A DNA stretch of 64,000 nt, taken from positions 1,440,230-1,504,229 of the forward strand of contig NZ_NRQY01000001.1 of assembly GCF_003996855.1 (NCBI RefSeq), in the 5' to 3' direction. The stretch comes from Morganella morganii. Lineage in GTDB: Bacteria > Pseudomonadota > Gammaproteobacteria > Enterobacterales > Enterobacteriaceae. Below the pieces are notes generated by a model. The model worked only from the letters and a program-made list of their open reading frames with translations. It was not told where the DNA came from and made no database searches. Positions within the stretch are counted from its first letter, which is position 1, and every line of letters begins with the position of its first letter. This document shows positions 32,701 to 46,487 of the stretch, piece after piece. The position numbers were made by a program, and so were the translations under genes.

Positions 32701-32762
32701 GTATACATTCCTGATGATGCGTTCGGATAAATCAGACGCCGCCTTTTCAGGCAGCGGCGTCA

Positions 32763-35700
32763 TTAAAAGTTATTTGAGGACGGAGCCAGCACTTCGCGGT
32801 TGCCGTTATGGCGCGGTTCGCTGACAATGCCCTGCTCTTCCATTTCTTCCACAATCCGTGCCGCCCGGTTATAACCGATACGGAACTGACGCTGGACACC
32901 GGAAATGGATACCCGCTGTTTTTCTGTGACAAATTGTACCGCCTGATCGAACAGCGGATCCAGATCTTCCCCGCTGACAGAACTGCCGCCTTCGCCATCC
33001 TCACCGCCACGGGTGACATTATCGATATACTCCGGACGGCCGCGCGCTTTCCAGTCATTCACCACATCATGAACTTCCTGGTCACGGACAAACGCACCGT
33101 GAACACGCAGCGGCGCATTGGCACCCTGCGGCAGATAGAGCATATCCCCGTTCCCCAGCAGCGATTCCGCACCACCCTGGTCGAGGATAGTCCGGGAGTC
33201 AATTTTACTGGAAACAGTAAAGGCGATACGGGTCGGGATGTTGGCTTTAATCAGACCGGTGATAACATCCACAGACGGACGCTGTGTCGCCAGCACCAGA
33301 TGGATTCCCGCTGCACGGGCTTTCTGCGCCAGGCGGGCGATGTGTTCTTCCACTTTTTTACCGGCGGTCATCATCAGGTCAGCAAATTCATCCACCATCA
33401 CCACGATATACGGCTCTTTTTTCAGAACCGGATGCGTCATTTCCATGCTGTCTGTCGGTTTCCAGAACGGGTCCGGAATCGGCCGTCCCATGGATTCCGC
33501 CATCAGAATTTTTTCGTTATAACCCGCGAGGTTACGTACCCCGAGTGCTGACATCAGTTTATAGCGCCGCTCCATTTCCGCCACACACCAGCCGAGGGCA
33601 TTAGCAGCGTCTTTCATGTCGGTTACCACCTGGGTCAGCAGGTGCGGAATGCCCTCATAAACAGAGAGTTCCAGCATTTTCGGGTCGATCATGATAAAGC
33701 GGACATCTTCCGGTTTCGCTTTATACAGGATACTGATAATCATGGCGTTTACGCCGACTGATTTACCGGAGCCCGTTGTACCGGCAACCAGCAGATGCGG
33801 CATTTTACCCAGATCCGCCACCACCGGCTGACCGGAGATATCTTTCCCCAGGACGATGGAGAGCGGCGATGGCGTATCGCGGAATTCGTCACAGTCCAGC
33901 ACTTCGCGCAGGTAAACGGTCTGACGTTTTTCATTCGGCAGTTCCAGACCCACATACGGCTTGCCCGGGATCACTTCCACCACACGAACCGCGACAGTGG
34001 AGAGTGAACGCGCCAGGTCACGGGACAGATTAGAAATGCGCGAGGCTTTCACGCCCGGAGCAAGATCCAGCTCAAAGCGGGTGATCACCGGCCCCGGTTC
34101 ATAACCGACCACCCGGGCTTTGATGCGGAAGTCATTCAGCCGCGCTTCAATCAGGCGGGCGGTCTGTTCCATAGCGAATTCATCCACCGGCTCAATGGTA
34201 TCCGACGGTGAAGCCAGCAGATCCAGAGACGGCATCGGCGTGGTTGATTTCGGCAGCGGCTGATCATTGCGGACCAGGAACGGATGGAACAGGCTCTCTT
34301 CCATCTGTTTTTGTAACTGTGTTTCCTGTGAATTTACCGGCGTCTGCGGCGCATGATAAACCGGAGCCGGTTCAGCCACAGGAACGGTTACCGGTGTCGG
34401 GATAAACAGCGGCTCTGCCGGTTCCGGGTCTACCAAATCCTCTACCGGAGAGAACGCCTTCAGTTCAGCCAGGTCAGATAAAATCGCATCGGCCTGCCCG
34501 CTGTAACGTTGTTGCTGCATCTGCATAAACTGAGCCTGAAGGCGCTCAGATTCCTGCTCATCTTCATCGTCTTCTGCTGCCACAGGGTGAACATCGGCCA
34601 CCGGTGATACAGAAGCAAAGGAGTGATGACTGACCGGTGTCTGATAGGCGGACGACGCAGGGATAAAGGCCGGGGATGTGCCGGTGGTGATCCCGGGTGC
34701 GGTCACTGCCGGTACCGGCTCTGCTGCCGGAGACATATCCGCGTCATCATCACCGTAGCGGTTACGCTGCTGTGTCATAAACTCATCACGCAGACGCGCC
34801 TGCAACACCTCATCTTCATCCGGCTCAGTTTGTGTGACCGGCTGTTCCGGCTGATGCTGATGCTGTGCAAATTCATCCTGCTCACGGCGCAGACGCTCAA
34901 GTTCCGCGTCACGCTGAGACGGGATACGGATACCGTAAAGTTCGCGCCGGGTCGGAAGACGTACCGGGTTCGGACGCGGCAGTTCAGGGCCTAGCCCCTG
35001 TTTGACCTGCACCGCACCGAAAGCCGCCGCTGCGGTTGCGGCAGCCGCGGAACTCAGATGCGCACTGCTGTTATCATCCGCGTCCGCTGAATCGGGTAAA
35101 TCGAAAGTAAAGACCGGTTCAGTACGGCCGCTTTCTGCATACGGGTTTTGCCATTGCGGCGGTGCCGGTTCAGGTTCCGGCTGAATATCCGGTACGTTAA
35201 TCGGCGTATTCAGATCAAACGTTGTCCGGTAAGCATCCGGAACATCAAAACGGTAGTGTTCAGCGTCATCCGCAGCAGGCTCCGTGTGTTTCTGTCTTTC
35301 AGGTTCAGCTGCGGTTTCCGGGAATACAGAAATATGTTGTTCCGGTGTCAGCAGCGGGTCTGCACTTTCTGCGGGATCATCATAATGCGTCTGCTGCGCC
35401 GGTTCCGCCGCATTCGGCGCGGAAAACAGCACATCATCCTCATCATCGTATTCACGGTACTGTGCTGCCTGAGTCTGTGCATCACTGTCAGACGTAACGG
35501 CGGTCAGTGCCGCTGCGGCAGACGCTGTCTGCGGTACGCTGCTGTGCTCTTTTGGCTCATCAGCATCTTCGCCGTCATCGTATTCGTCATCATACTGCTC
35601 ATCATCATAGCGTTCGTCATCACCCTCATAGTCGCGGTCGTCATAATACTGATCGTCATAACGGTCACGGGAGTGATTGGTAAGGAAGGTAATCGGCGAG

Positions 35701-36284
35701 AGGACAGCCGCGCCGATTTTTTCGGCGATAGTGATCCACGACCAGCCGGTCAGCAGCATCAGGCCGACCGCCCACAGACTGAGCAGCGCCAGCGTTGCAC
35801 CGAGTGCATTAAACCACGGCATCAGTGCTGAGCTGAATAAACTGCCTATTACCCCGCCCGCAGCGAAGTTCTGCATATCATCCACATTCAGGGAGGCGAG
35901 AGCACAGGATGAGAGGATAAGAGTCAATCCCCCGATGATACGCATCGAGAGTGAGAAAAAGTCCACGTAATCTTTATTTTCATTACTGCGGAAGGCCGAC
36001 CAGCACCCCAGAATCATCAGCGGGGGAACGGTGTAAGCCAGTATGCCAAAGGCGGAAAAGAGAATGTCCGCAAACCAGGCGCCGATACTGCCGGCCAGAT
36101 TCTTCACCGGCTCATGCCAGGTGGTCTGGGACCAGCTCGGGTCTGACGGATTAAACGATAAGAGGGCAACCAGCAGGAAGACGGCGCACAACCCGATCAC
36201 AATAAGGACGGCTTCCAGCAACCGCCGGCCGCTGCTGATTTTTCTGAATTTAATGTGTTTGTCTTCTGTATATTCCTGGCTCAT
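32763..36284 (-). CDS. ftsK: DNA translocase FtsK
   Basis: FtsK couples cell division to chromosome dimer resolution, pumping DNA at the septum toward dif and activating XerCD. The 1173-residue protein has four or five N-terminal membrane helices in the first 200 residues, then a long linker that starts with an Asp/Tyr-rich tract ([20 protein letters not shown] and on) and continues Pro/Glu/Ala-rich to about residue 680. The motor follows, with Walker [11 protein letters not shown] and Walker [14 protein letters not shown], and the winged-helix gamma domain ends the protein ([20 protein letters not shown]). The linker is variable between species. It is followed by lolA. Confidence 0.97.
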   Translation of the reverse strand: MSQEYTEDKHIKFRKISSGRRLLEAVLIVIGLCAVFLLVALLSFNPSDPSWSQTTWHEPVKNLAGSIGAWFADILFSAFGILAYTVPPLMILGCWSAFRSNENKDYVDFFSLSMRIIGGLTLILSSCALASLNVDDMQNFAAGGVIGSLFSSALMPWFNALGATLALLSLWAVGLMLLTGWSWITIAEKIGAAVLSPITFLTNHSRDRYDDQYYDDRDYEGDDERYDDEQYDDEYDDGEDADEPKEHSSVPQTASAAAALTAVTSDSDAQTQAAQYREYDDEDDVLFSAPNAAEPAQQTHYDDPAESADPLLTPEQHISVFPETAAEPERQKHTEPAADDAEHYRFDVPDAYRTTFDLNTPINVPDIQPEPEPAPPQWQNPYAESGRTEPVFTFDLPDSADADDNSSAHLSSAAAATAAAAFGAVQVKQGLGPELPRPNPVRLPTRRELYGIRIPSQRDAELERLRREQDEFAQHQHQPEQPVTQTEPDEDEVLQARLRDEFMTQQRNRYGDDDADMSPAAEPVPAVTAPGITTGTSPAFIPASSAYQTPVSHHSFASVSPVADVHPVAAEDDEDEQESERLQAQFMQMQQQRYSGQADAILSDLAELKAFSPVEDLVDPEPAEPLFIPTPVTVPVAEPAPVYHAPQTPVNSQETQLQKQMEESLFHPFLVRNDQPLPKSTTPMPSLDLLASPSDTIEPVDEFAMEQTARLIEARLNDFRIKARVVGYEPGPVITRFELDLAPGVKASRISNLSRDLARSLSTVAVRVVEVIPGKPYVGLELPNEKRQTVYLREVLDCDEFRDTPSPLSIVLGKDISGQPVVADLGKMPHLLVAGTTGSGKSVGVNAMIISILYKAKPEDVRFIMIDPKMLELSVYEGIPHLLTQVVTDMKDAANALGWCVAEMERRYKLMSALGVRNLAGYNEKILMAESMGRPIPDPFWKPTDSMEMTHPVLKKEPYIVVMVDEFADLMMTAGKKVEEHIARLAQKARAAGIHLVLATQRPSVDVITGLIKANIPTRIAFTVSSKIDSRTILDQGGAESLLGNGDMLYLPQGANAPLRVHGAFVRDQEVHDVVNDWKARGRPEYIDNVTRGGEDGEGGSSVSGEDLDPLFDQAVQFVTEKQRVSISGVQRQFRIGYNRAARIVEEMEEQGIVSEPRHNGNREVLAPSSNNF

Positions 36285-36421
36285 CTCATTTCCTGACGTA
36301 ACGTCCGGTTTTTCCTGTCAGTAAAACGGAACAACGCTGAGGGTAGCTCAGCGTTGAAACTGTATGCATAAACAGGAGTGTACCTGATTTATCCCGTTTT
36401 GCACATGATGCAGGAAACAAA

Positions 36422-36916
36422 TTAACGGGTCTTAATGACCAGACGGTTACTTTGTTTGACCTCTTCCATCACCACATAGGTACGGGTGTCGTTCACGCCC
36501 GGCAGACGCAGAAGAGTTTCACCCAGCAGTTTGCGGTAAGCGGACATGTCCGGCACACGAGTTTTCAACAGGTAGTCAAAATCACCGGAAACCAGGTGAC
36601 ATTCCTGAATCTCTTCCAGCTTCTGGACTGCGGTGTTGAATTGTTCAAAGACATCCGGTGCACCACGGTTAAGGGTAATTTCCACGAATACCAGCAGCGA
36701 GGCATCCAGATAGTGCGGATTCAGCAGTGCGGTATACCCGGTGATAAAACCCTGGCGCTCTAAACGGCGGACACGTTCCAGACACGGAGTCGGAGACAGA
36801 CCCACACGTTTGGAGAGTTCGACGTTGGAGATACGGCCATCTTTCTGCAATTCGTTAAGAATATTCCTGTCGATTCTGTCAAGATCTTTACCCGGACGCT
36901 TTTTGTTATCAATCAT
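36422..36916 (-). CDS. lrp: Leucine-responsive regulatory protein Lrp
   Basis: Lrp is a global feast/famine regulator that binds and wraps DNA and responds to leucine. The 164-residue protein is almost identical to E. coli Lrp as I recall it: an N-terminal helix-turn-helix (NELQKDGRISNVELSKRVGL, then SPTPCLERVRRLE) and a C-terminal RAM domain with HLVSGDFDYLLKTRVPDM. It lies between ftsK and the divergent trxB, its conserved place. Confidence 0.98.
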   Translation of the reverse strand: MIDNKKRPGKDLDRIDRNILNELQKDGRISNVELSKRVGLSPTPCLERVRRLERQGFITGYTALLNPHYLDASLLVFVEITLNRGAPDVFEQFNTAVQKLEEIQECHLVSGDFDYLLKTRVPDMSAYRKLLGETLLRLPGVNDTRTYVVMEEVKQSNRLVIKTR

Positions 36917-38436
<1,520 letters not shown>

Positions 38437-38449
38437 TCCTGCATTATCA

Positions 38450-38475
38450 GGGCGCTATATCTGTAGCGCCTTTTC
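38450..38475 (+). terminator. Terminator after trxB
   Basis: GGCGCTA (38451-38457) pairs with TAGCGCC (38464-38470), then TTTTC. Separates trxB from cydD. Confidence 0.75.
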
Positions 38476-38541
38476 GTGTACCATGGCATTATCCTGCTGA
38501 TTTCAGCCAAATTTTTTACTTATCACCTGCATACAGAAAAA

Positions 38542-40311
38542 ATGGATAAATCAAGACAGTCAGAACTCGTCCGCTGGTTAAAACACCAGGCGGCACCGGC
38601 AAGACGGTGGTTACGCCTCTCGATGTTGCTGGGTGTGCTCAGCGGTTTACTGATTATCGGCCAGGCCTGGTGCCTCGCTGTTCTCCTTCAGTTTCTCATT
38701 ATGGAGCATACACCCCGCGAACAGCTCCTCACTCCGTTCACTGTACTAATCATACTGTTTATTGCCCGCGCTGTTGTCGCCGCGATCCGCGAACGGGTCG
38801 GGTTTATCTGCGGGCAGGTGGTGAGACGTGATATTCGCCGGGCAGTGCTGGATAAACTGGAGCAGCTCGGCCCGGTCCGGGTAAAAGGCAAACCGGCAGG
38901 AAGCTGGGCAACCATTATTCTCGAGCAGATTGATGATATGCAGGATTACTATTCCCGCTATCTGCCGCAGATGACTCTGTCCGCCATCATTCCGCTGATG
39001 ATTCTGATCACTCTGTTCCCGATCAACTGGGTTGCGGCTCTGATTCTGCTGGTGACGGCACCGCTGATCCCCGTCTTTATGGCACTGGTCGGCCTGGGTG
39101 CCGCTGATGCCAACCGCCGTAATTTCCTGGCGTTAAGCCGCCTGAGCGGTGATTTTCTTGACCGTCTGCGCGGACTGGAAACCATCCGCTTTTTCCACCG
39201 CGACCGTGAGGAAGTGAAACAGATTGATAACGCCACCGAGGATTTCCGTTCGCGCACCATGGAAGTGCTGCGCATGGCATTCCTCTCTTCTGCGGTGCTG
39301 GAGTTTTTTGCCGCGATCTCTATTGCGGTGGTCGCAGTCTATTTTGGTTTCTCCTATCTCGGTGAGCTGAATTTCGGCAGCTACGGAACGGGCGTTACGC
39401 TGTTTGCCGGGTTTATCGCCCTGATCCTCGCGCCGGAGTTTTTCCAGCCGCTGCGTGACCTCGGCACCTATTACCACGCCAAAGCGCAGGCAGTGGGAGC
39501 TGCGGAATCCCTGGTGACCCTGTTATCCGCAGAGAATAATGCGGATGAATTGCCGGGAACAACACCGCTGGCACCGGCAGAACAGATTGCCGTCACCGCA
39601 ACCGGCCTGGTGATTTTTGCCCCGTCAGGGGAAAAACTGGCTGGGCCGCTGAATTTCACCCTGAATGCCGGCCAGCGTATTGCGCTTGTCGGCCAGAGTG
39701 GTGCCGGAAAAAGCTCACTGCTCAATCTGCTGCTGGGTTTTCTGCCGTATGAAGGCAGCATCCGGATTAATCAGCAGGAGCTGCGCGACATCCGCCCGGA
39801 AAGCTGGCGGGCGCAACTGAGCTGGGTGGGTCAGAACCCGCATCTGCCGGAACAGACTATTCTGGACAATATCCGCCTGAGCCGCCCGGATGCCTCTCCT
39901 GAGGAAATCACGGCGGTGATGGAAAAAGCGTATGTGACAGATTTTATTGATTCTCTGCCTGACGGGGTTAATACCGTGGTCGGGGATAATGCCGCGCGGC
40001 TCTCTGTCGGCCAGGCACAGCGGATTGCCGTGGCGCGCGCCCTGCTCAATCCGTGCCATCTGCTGCTGCTTGATGAACCGTCCGCCAGCCTGGATGCCCA
40101 CAGTGAGGAGCGCGTGATGCATGCCCTGAATGATGCAGCCCGTCAGCAGACAACCCTGCTGGTGACGCACCTGCTGGAAGAGACACGTGACTACGATGAA
40201 GTCTGGGTTATGGATAAAGGTCTGATTATTGAACAGGGAAGCTATGCCGACCTGCAACAGCAGCAGGGTGCCTTTGCACAGCTGCTGTCACACCGGACGG
40301 GGGATCTGTAA
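38542..40311 (+). CDS. cydD: ABC exporter subunit CydD (cysteine/glutathione)
   Basis: CydD and CydC form the heterodimeric inner-membrane exporter that sends cysteine and glutathione to the periplasm and is needed for cytochrome bd assembly. The start MDKSRQSELVRWLKHQ (38542; 589 residues) aligns with E. coli CydD (588). A six-helix membrane domain is followed by Walker A GQSGAGKSS, signature LSVGQAQRIAVARA and Walker B LLLLDEPSASLD. The gene ends 2 bases before the cydC ATG, so the pair is translationally coupled. Confidence 0.96.
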   Translation: MDKSRQSELVRWLKHQAAPARRWLRLSMLLGVLSGLLIIGQAWCLAVLLQFLIMEHTPREQLLTPFTVLIILFIARAVVAAIRERVGFICGQVVRRDIRRAVLDKLEQLGPVRVKGKPAGSWATIILEQIDDMQDYYSRYLPQMTLSAIIPLMILITLFPINWVAALILLVTAPLIPVFMALVGLGAADANRRNFLALSRLSGDFLDRLRGLETIRFFHRDREEVKQIDNATEDFRSRTMEVLRMAFLSSAVLEFFAAISIAVVAVYFGFSYLGELNFGSYGTGVTLFAGFIALILAPEFFQPLRDLGTYYHAKAQAVGAAESLVTLLSAENNADELPGTTPLAPAEQIAVTATGLVIFAPSGEKLAGPLNFTLNAGQRIALVGQSGAGKSSLLNLLLGFLPYEGSIRINQQELRDIRPESWRAQLSWVGQNPHLPEQTILDNIRLSRPDASPEEITAVMEKAYVTDFIDSLPDGVNTVVGDNAARLSVGQAQRIAVARALLNPCHLLLLDEPSASLDAHSEERVMHALNDAARQQTTLLVTHLLEETRDYDEVWVMDKGLIIEQGSYADLQQQQGAFAQLLSHRTGDL

Positions 40312-40313
40312 CC

Positions 40314-42080
40314 ATGCGTGTTTTACTGCCGTTTTTAGCCCTCTACCGCCGTCACTGGTTCCTGCTGACACTCGGGATCCTGCTGGCGATTGCCACCCTG
40401 CTCGCCAGTATCGGCCTGCTGACCCTCTCCGGCTGGTTCCTGGCCGGAACGGCGATTGCCGGTGTGCCGGGCATCGCCTTTTTTAACTATATGCTGCCTG
40501 CCGCCGGAGTGCGCGGTGCGGCCATCTCCCGTACCGCCGGACGTTATGCTGAGCGGCTGGTCAGCCACAATGCCACCTTCCGAGTGCTGAAACATCTGCG
40601 GGTGTTTGCCTTTGAGAAAATCCTGCCGCTGACACCGGGCGGCATCGCCCGTTTCCGTCAGGGGGAACTGCTCAACCGGCTGGTCGGGGATGTGGAAACG
40701 CTGGATCACCTCTATCTGCGGGTAATTTTGCCGATTATCTCCGCGCTGGTGGTGATTGCAGTACTGACCTTCGGGCTGGGCTTTCTCGATCTGACGCTCG
40801 CGTATGCGCTGGGCGGGTTTATGACCTTCCTGCTGTTTGCCCTGCCGGTGGTGTTCTACTATGCCGGTAAGCCAACCGGCATACAGCTGACCACGCTGCG
40901 GGCGCAATACCGTACCCTGCTGACCAGTGCATTGCAGGGACAGGCAGAACTGACTATTTTTGGTGCGCAGTCCCGTTTCCGCTCTCAGCTGGCAGAGACA
41001 GAACAGCGCTGGCTGATACAGCAGCAGCGCCAGGCCGGACTGACCGGGCTTTCCCAGGCGATTATTATTCTGGCGACCGGGTTTGCCGTTGCGCTGATGC
41101 TGTGGATGGCATCCGGGGTAAGCTGGCCGTACCGCGAAAGTGGTGCCATTATCGCTCTGTTTGTCTTCTGCGCGCTGGCTGCATTTGAAGCATTAGGCCC
41201 GGTGGCGGTCGCGTTCCAGCATCTCGGCCAGGTAATGACTTCTGCTGAGCGCGTATCGCAGATAGTAGACACCAAACCGGAAGTGACTTTCCCGGCCAGT
41301 GGCCCGGCAGCCTCCGCACAGGTCAGCGTCAGCCTCCGTGGTGTCGGGTTTACCTATCCGGGACAGCCGCAGCCGGTACTGAAAGATATCTCCCTGACAC
41401 TGCGTGCCGGTGAGCATCTCGCCCTGCTGGGGAAAACCGGCTGCGGAAAATCCACCTTAGTGCAGTTGCTGACCCGTGCATGGGATGTCAGCGAAGGTGA
41501 AATCCGCCTGAATGACCAGCCGATTGCCGCTTATGATGAAAATACACTCCGGTCGCTGATGGCAGTGGTTCCGCAACGTATTCATGTGTTCAATAACACA
41601 TTGCGCGGCAATCTGCGGATCGGGGATAATGAGGCAACAGATGCGCAGCTGAATGCAGTACTGGCTCAGGTCGGACTGGAAAACCTGCTGGATAACGACC
41701 AGGGTCTGAATGCCTGGATCGGTGAAGGCGGGCGCTTGCTCTCCGGCGGTGAGCAGCGTCGTCTCGGGATCGCCCGCGCCCTGCTCCACAATGCGCCGTT
41801 CCTGCTGCTCGACGAACCGACAGAAGGGCTTGACGCGGATACTGAGCAGCATATTCTTGCTCTGCTGCGGGAAATCGGCCGTGACCGGACGATGCTGATC
41901 ATCACCCACCGTTTACAGGGCCTGGAACACATGGACACGCTGTGCGTGATGGATGGCGGGCAGATAGCCGAACAAGGCACTCACGACGCGCTGCTGGCGT
42001 GCAGAGGCCGTTATTATCAGTTTGTGAACCGTATTCCGGTTATGACCGGGGAATATGAAGCCGTTCTATCAGCTGGATGA
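40314..42080 (+). CDS. cydC: ABC exporter subunit CydC (cysteine/glutathione)
   Basis: CydC is the partner of CydD. The 588-residue protein has six N-terminal membrane helices ([19 protein letters not shown] and on), then Walker [10 protein letters not shown], signature [14 protein letters not shown] and Walker [12 protein letters not shown]. As in E. coli, aat follows, here overlapping the end of cydC by 26 bases. Confidence 0.96.
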   Translation: MRVLLPFLALYRRHWFLLTLGILLAIATLLASIGLLTLSGWFLAGTAIAGVPGIAFFNYMLPAAGVRGAAISRTAGRYAERLVSHNATFRVLKHLRVFAFEKILPLTPGGIARFRQGELLNRLVGDVETLDHLYLRVILPIISALVVIAVLTFGLGFLDLTLAYALGGFMTFLLFALPVVFYYAGKPTGIQLTTLRAQYRTLLTSALQGQAELTIFGAQSRFRSQLAETEQRWLIQQQRQAGLTGLSQAIIILATGFAVALMLWMASGVSWPYRESGAIIALFVFCALAAFEALGPVAVAFQHLGQVMTSAERVSQIVDTKPEVTFPASGPAASAQVSVSLRGVGFTYPGQPQPVLKDISLTLRAGEHLALLGKTGCGKSTLVQLLTRAWDVSEGEIRLNDQPIAAYDENTLRSLMAVVPQRIHVFNNTLRGNLRIGDNEATDAQLNAVLAQVGLENLLDNDQGLNAWIGEGGRLLSGGEQRRLGIARALLHNAPFLLLDEPTEGLDADTEQHILALLREIGRDRTMLIITHRLQGLEHMDTLCVMDGGQIAEQGTHDALLACRGRYYQFVNRIPVMTGEYEAVLSAG

Positions 42081-42777
42081 GGAACTTCTCTTTCCGCCGG
42101 TTGAGCACGCACTGACCGATCCGGACGGATTGCTGGCAACCGGCGGGGATCTCTCCCCGGCCCGGTTACTGCTCGCCTACTGGGAAGGCATTTTTCCGTG
42201 GTATTCCCCCGGCGAACCCATTCTGTGGTGGTCACCGGACCCGCGGGCGGTATTGTACCCGGAGGAGCTGCATGTCAGCCGTTCACTGCACAAAATTCTG
42301 AAAAAACATCCTTACCGGGTGACACTCAATCATGCCTTTGATCAGGTCATCCGCGCCTGTACCGTGCGGGATGAAGGCACCTGGATAGGTGAGGATATTG
42401 TTGCTGCTTATATCCGGCTGCATCAGGCAGGACGTGCTCATTCGGTCGAAGTGTGGGATGATGGCGCGCTGGTCGGCGGGCTGTATGGCCTGAACACCGG
42501 GTCGCTGTTCTGCGGGGAGTCGATGTTCAGCCGTGTCAGCAACGGGTCAAAAATCGCCTTTATGACATTTTTCGCCCATTTTACCGGCCACGGCGGCGCG
42601 ATGTTTGATTGTCAGATACTGAATCATTACACCGAATCATTGGGTGCGCGGGAGATCCCGCGGCAGGCGTTTATCCGTCAGCTTTATCAGCTGCGCGATA
42701 ACCATTTACCGCAGTCATGCTGGCAACCGCAGACATTAGCACGTCCGGTGCCGTCACAACTGCCGCCTTTTTTATAA
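42055..42777 (+). CDS. aat: Leucyl/phenylalanyl-tRNA-protein transferase Aat
   Basis: Aat adds Leu or Phe to the N-termini of proteins starting with Arg or Lys, making them N-degron substrates for ClpS-ClpAP, whose genes lie just downstream. The 240-residue protein carries the family core [39 protein letters not shown] and [20 protein letters not shown]. It overlaps cydC by 26 bases, suggesting coupled translation. The clustering of aat with clpA/clpS is conserved in enterobacteria. Confidence 0.97.
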   Translation: MKPFYQLDEELLFPPVEHALTDPDGLLATGGDLSPARLLLAYWEGIFPWYSPGEPILWWSPDPRAVLYPEELHVSRSLHKILKKHPYRVTLNHAFDQVIRACTVRDEGTWIGEDIVAAYIRLHQAGRAHSVEVWDDGALVGGLYGLNTGSLFCGESMFSRVSNGSKIAFMTFFAHFTGHGGAMFDCQILNHYTESLGAREIPRQAFIRQLYQLRDNHLPQSCWQPQTLARPVPSQLPPFL

Positions 42778-42927
42778 AATCGCTGTAAACTAACAGGAAA
42801 TGGTATGTTTCAGCCCGTTCAGTACTTCAGACGCGGTGCTTAAAAAATATCATTCCTTTACATAATCCCGGTTTTTCGGCATTATCTTGCGGTTTGAAAA
42901 TACTGGTTATTAACATTAGAGGATTAG

Positions 42928-43146
<219 letters not shown>

Positions 43147-43169
43147 TCCCGCAGGCCACGCCTTATAAA

Positions 43170-43220
43170 AAGACACCACAGGCAACGCACTGAAGTGCGC
43201 GTCCTGTGGTGATCGTTTTT
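43170..43220. terminator. Bidirectional terminator between infA and clpA
   Basis: Outer stem CACCACAGG (43174-43182) with CCTGTGGTG (43203-43211) and inner stem GCAC/GTGC (43187-43190, 43195-43198). A/T-tracts flank both sides. Confidence 0.85.
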
Positions 43221-43255
43221 ATATCTGTACTGTTTGTATCAGCGCAACCCTGCCG

Positions 43256-45541
43256 TCAGGCTACCGGGTCACCGGATTTCTCTTTCAGGGCACTGAAACG
43301 GTAAGTCAGATCATCTTTCTTCTTATCAAGATCGATAATCACCGAGCCGCCGTTTACCAGCTCACCGAACAGTAATTCGTTCGCCAGCGGTTTTTTCAGT
43401 TTATCCTGGATCACACGGGCCATCGGACGTGCGCCCATTGCCGGGTCATACCCTTTTTCTGCCAGCCATGTGCGGGCACGGGCAGACACTTCAATGGAGA
43501 CGCCTTTCGCATCCAGCTGCGCCTGGAGTTCAACAATAAATTTGTCGACCACCTGGGCGATAATCGGCTGCGACAGTGCATTAAACCAGACAATGCCGTC
43601 CAGACGGTTACGGAACTCCGGTGTGAAAACCCGCTTGATTTCCGCCATCGCGTCAGTGCTGTTGTCCTGCTCGGTAAACCCGATGGCTTTACGCTGGGTT
43701 TCACGCACACCGGCGTTGGTGGTCATCACCAGGATCACATTACGGAAATCTGCTTTGCGCCCGTTGTTATCCGTCAGCGTCCCGTTATCCATCACCTGCA
43801 ACAGCAGGTTAAAGACATCCGGATGCGCTTTTTCGATTTCATCCAGCAGAACCACCGAATACGGATGCTTGATAACCGCATCTGTCAGCAGCCCGCCCTG
43901 ATCAAACCCGACATAGCCCGGAGGCGCACCAATCAGACGACTGACGGTATGGCGCTCCATGTACTCGGACATATCAAAGCGCAGCAGTTTGATCCCCATC
44001 GCTTTGGATAACTGCACAGTCACTTCGGTTTTACCGACCCCGGTAGGCCCGGCCAGCAGGAAAGCACCAATCGGCTTATGCTCGTTACCCAGCCCCGCAC
44101 GGCTCATTTTGATAGATTCCGTCAGAGCATCAATCGCCGGATCCTGGCCGAAGACCAGCATTTTCAGGCGGTTGTCGAGGTTACGCAGCAGATCTTTATC
44201 ACTGCTGGACACGGTTTTTTCCGGGATGCGCGCAATCCGCGCCACAATCGCCTCAATTTCGCCGACACCGATAGTTTTCTTCCGGCGGCTCAGCGGCATC
44301 AGACGGGTTCTCGCCCCGGCTTCATCAATCACATCAATGGCTTTATCCGGCAGATGGCGGTCAGTGATGTATTTCACGGATAAATCCACCGCAGCCTGAA
44401 CCGCTTTCGCGGTGTAACGCACATCGTGGTGTGCCTCATATTTGGCTTTCAGGCCGTTAATGATGCGCACAGTTTCATCGGGCGTCGGTTCATTGATATC
44501 AATTTTCTGGAAACGGCGGGTCAGCGCTTTATCTTTGTCAAAGATATTGCTGAATTCCTGATAAGTCGTGGAGCCTATCACCCGGATTTTCCCGTTGGAT
44601 AATAACGGTTTAATCAGGTTTGCCGCATCCACCTGACCACCGGATGCCGCACCGGCACCAATGATGGTGTGGATCTCATCAATAAACAGAATACTTTTTT
44701 CGTTTTTCTCCAGCACTTTCAGCAGCGCTTTAAAACGCTTCTCGAAATCACCGCGGTATTTGGTACCAGCCAGCAGTGAGCCGATATCCAGAGAGAAAAT
44801 GGTATAGCCTTTGATCACTTCCGGCACATCATCCTGCTCGATACGCCAGGCGAGTCCTTCCGCAATCGCAGTTTTACCGACCCCGGATTCCCCGACAAAC
44901 AGCGGGTTATTCTTGCGGCGGCGGCACAGCACCTGAATGGTGCGCTCAAGCTCCGCCTGACGGCCGATCAGCGGGTCAATCTGGCCTTTACGTGCCAGTT
45001 CATTAAGATTGGTGGTGAAGTTATCCAGGCTGTCCTCTCCGCCGCTGCTCTCTTCGGCGGCAGACTGTGATGGCTCATCAAAGGACGGACCGCTCTCATT
45101 TTCATCCTCACCTTTGGTGGTGCCGTGAGAGATGAAATTAACAATATCCAGACGGCTGACATCATGCTTGCGCAGCAGATAAGCCCCCTGGGACTCCTGC
45201 TCACTGAAAATAGCCACCAGCACATTCGCACCGTTGACTTCATTGCGCCCGGATGACTGGACATGGAAGACAGCGCGCTGCAAAACACGCTGGAAACTGA
45301 GAGTAGGCTGCGTTTCGCGATCATCCCCTTCCGGCAGCAGCGGTGTGGTCTGTTCAATAAAACTCTCGAGTTCCTGGCGCAGAACAGCCAGGTTAACACG
45401 GCAGGCTTCAAGCGCCTCACGGGCTGATTTGTTACCTAATAACGCCAGCAGCAGGTGCTCTACGGTCATAAATTCATGCCGGTTGTCCCTTGCTTTGGCA
45501 AAGGCGATATTCAGACTGAGCTCTAATTCTTGATTGAGCAT
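43256..45541 (-). CDS. clpA: ClpA, ATPase subunit of ClpAP protease
   Basis: ClpA unfolds substrates and feeds them to ClpP; with ClpS it degrades N-degron proteins. The start [17 protein letters not shown] (45541; 761 residues) was preferred over a site four codons upstream by similarity to E. coli ClpA. An N-domain (to about 145) binds ClpS; D1 has Walker [10 protein letters not shown] and [11 protein letters not shown]2 has Walker [10 protein letters not shown] and [13 protein letters not shown]. It follows clpS by 33 bases. Confidence 0.97.
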   Translation of the reverse strand: MLNQELELSLNIAFAKARDNRHEFMTVEHLLLALLGNKSAREALEACRVNLAVLRQELESFIEQTTPLLPEGDDRETQPTLSFQRVLQRAVFHVQSSGRNEVNGANVLVAIFSEQESQGAYLLRKHDVSRLDIVNFISHGTTKGEDENESGPSFDEPSQSAAEESSGGEDSLDNFTTNLNELARKGQIDPLIGRQAELERTIQVLCRRRKNNPLFVGESGVGKTAIAEGLAWRIEQDDVPEVIKGYTIFSLDIGSLLAGTKYRGDFEKRFKALLKVLEKNEKSILFIDEIHTIIGAGAASGGQVDAANLIKPLLSNGKIRVIGSTTYQEFSNIFDKDKALTRRFQKIDINEPTPDETVRIINGLKAKYEAHHDVRYTAKAVQAAVDLSVKYITDRHLPDKAIDVIDEAGARTRLMPLSRRKKTIGVGEIEAIVARIARIPEKTVSSSDKDLLRNLDNRLKMLVFGQDPAIDALTESIKMSRAGLGNEHKPIGAFLLAGPTGVGKTEVTVQLSKAMGIKLLRFDMSEYMERHTVSRLIGAPPGYVGFDQGGLLTDAVIKHPYSVVLLDEIEKAHPDVFNLLLQVMDNGTLTDNNGRKADFRNVILVMTTNAGVRETQRKAIGFTEQDNSTDAMAEIKRVFTPEFRNRLDGIVWFNALSQPIIAQVVDKFIVELQAQLDAKGVSIEVSARARTWLAEKGYDPAMGARPMARVIQDKLKKPLANELLFGELVNGGSVIIDLDKKKDDLTYRFSALKEKSGDPVA

Positions 45542-45574
45542 AGGCACCTCCATTCAGAGAAACAAAGTGTATTC

Positions 45575-45895
45575 TTATACCTTCTCGAGTGTACACAGCA
45601 ACGGATGTTCGTTATCTTTCGCGTACGTATTGACCAGTGTTGTTTTCATTTCCGCGATTTCAGCGGTAAATACCCCGCAGATCCCTTTTCCCTGATAATG
45701 GATGTCGAGCATAATCTGCGTCGCACGATCAACATTATAAGAAAAGAACTTTTGCAAAACTTCAACCACAAAGTCCATAGGGGTATAATCATCGTTGTTT
45801 AAAACCACCTTATACATTGAGGGCGGCTGTATCTTTTGCAGCTCCTTTTCCCTGAGCGTGACATCCGTTTGTGATTCAGATTGATAGTGACTCAT
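45575..45895 (-). CDS. clpS: N-end rule adaptor ClpS
   Basis: ClpS recognises destabilising N-terminal residues and hands the proteins to ClpAP. I set the start at [18 protein letters not shown] (45895; 106 residues). The core [21 protein letters not shown] has the Asn-Asp pair and Met that line the N-degron pocket, and [14 protein letters not shown] the conserved loop. It is cotranscribed with clpA and diverges from cspD, as in E. coli. Confidence 0.97.
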   Translation of the reverse strand: MSHYQSESQTDVTLREKELQKIQPPSMYKVVLNNDDYTPMDFVVEVLQKFFSYNVDRATQIMLDIHYQGKGICGVFTAEIAEMKTTLVNTYAKDNEHPLLCTLEKV

Positions 45896-46153
45896 TGTTA
45901 TTCCGGTTATAGAAAACGCACGCCGCATCAGGCGTATCAATACTTAGTGTTATTTTTATCAGACTTTACAGACCAATACTGTTTTGCTGTCAACAAAGGC
46001 TTGACGTTACCCTCTAATTCAATAGAGTATAAATAATGTACAACGTAACCAGTATATCCGCGTGACGCTGATACTTCATTACTGAGTATTATGGATCATA
46101 TGGTGCATTGTGCAGCATTTTTCAATCGTTTGACAGATGAGGGTTATAACAGT

Positions 46154-46384
46154 ATGGAAACAGGTACTGTTAAGTGGTTCAACAACGCCAAGGGTTTCGG
46201 GTTTATCTGCCCGTCGGATGGTGGTGACGACATTTTTGTACACTATTCGACGATACAGATGGACGGCTACCGCACGCTGAAGGCGGGTCAGAAAGTGAAT
46301 TATGACACCATTCAGGGACCAAAAGGGCATCACGTCAGTGTGATTATTCCGGTTACTGAAGATGACGACACCGCAGCGCCGTAA
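46154..46384 (+). CDS. cspD: Cold-shock-like protein CspD
   Basis: CspD is a stationary-phase cold-shock-domain protein that inhibits replication in E. coli; it is not cold induced. The start [17 protein letters not shown] (46154; 76 residues) is the family N-terminus. Both RNA-binding motifs are intact (KGFGFI and DIFVHY), unlike in the divergent protein at 9823. Its length and acidic tail (EDDDTAAP) fit CspD, as does its place opposite clpS. Confidence 0.94.
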   Translation: METGTVKWFNNAKGFGFICPSDGGDDIFVHYSTIQMDGYRTLKAGQKVNYDTIQGPKGHHVSVIIPVTEDDDTAAP

Positions 46385-46487
46385 CACTGTATTTTACAAA
46401 ATTATGTATTTCACAAAATTATGCGGATCGTCGCGGTAATGTCAATCGTCATTCCGCGACGTATTCGTATTTTCAGCCTGTGTGCGG

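Noticed and set aside
32735..32761. GACGCCGC/GCGGCGTC hairpin between ftsK and lolA as a terminator
   Set aside because: No T-tract follows on the minus strand. It may be an mRNA-stabilising or processing hairpin, but there is nothing to decide.
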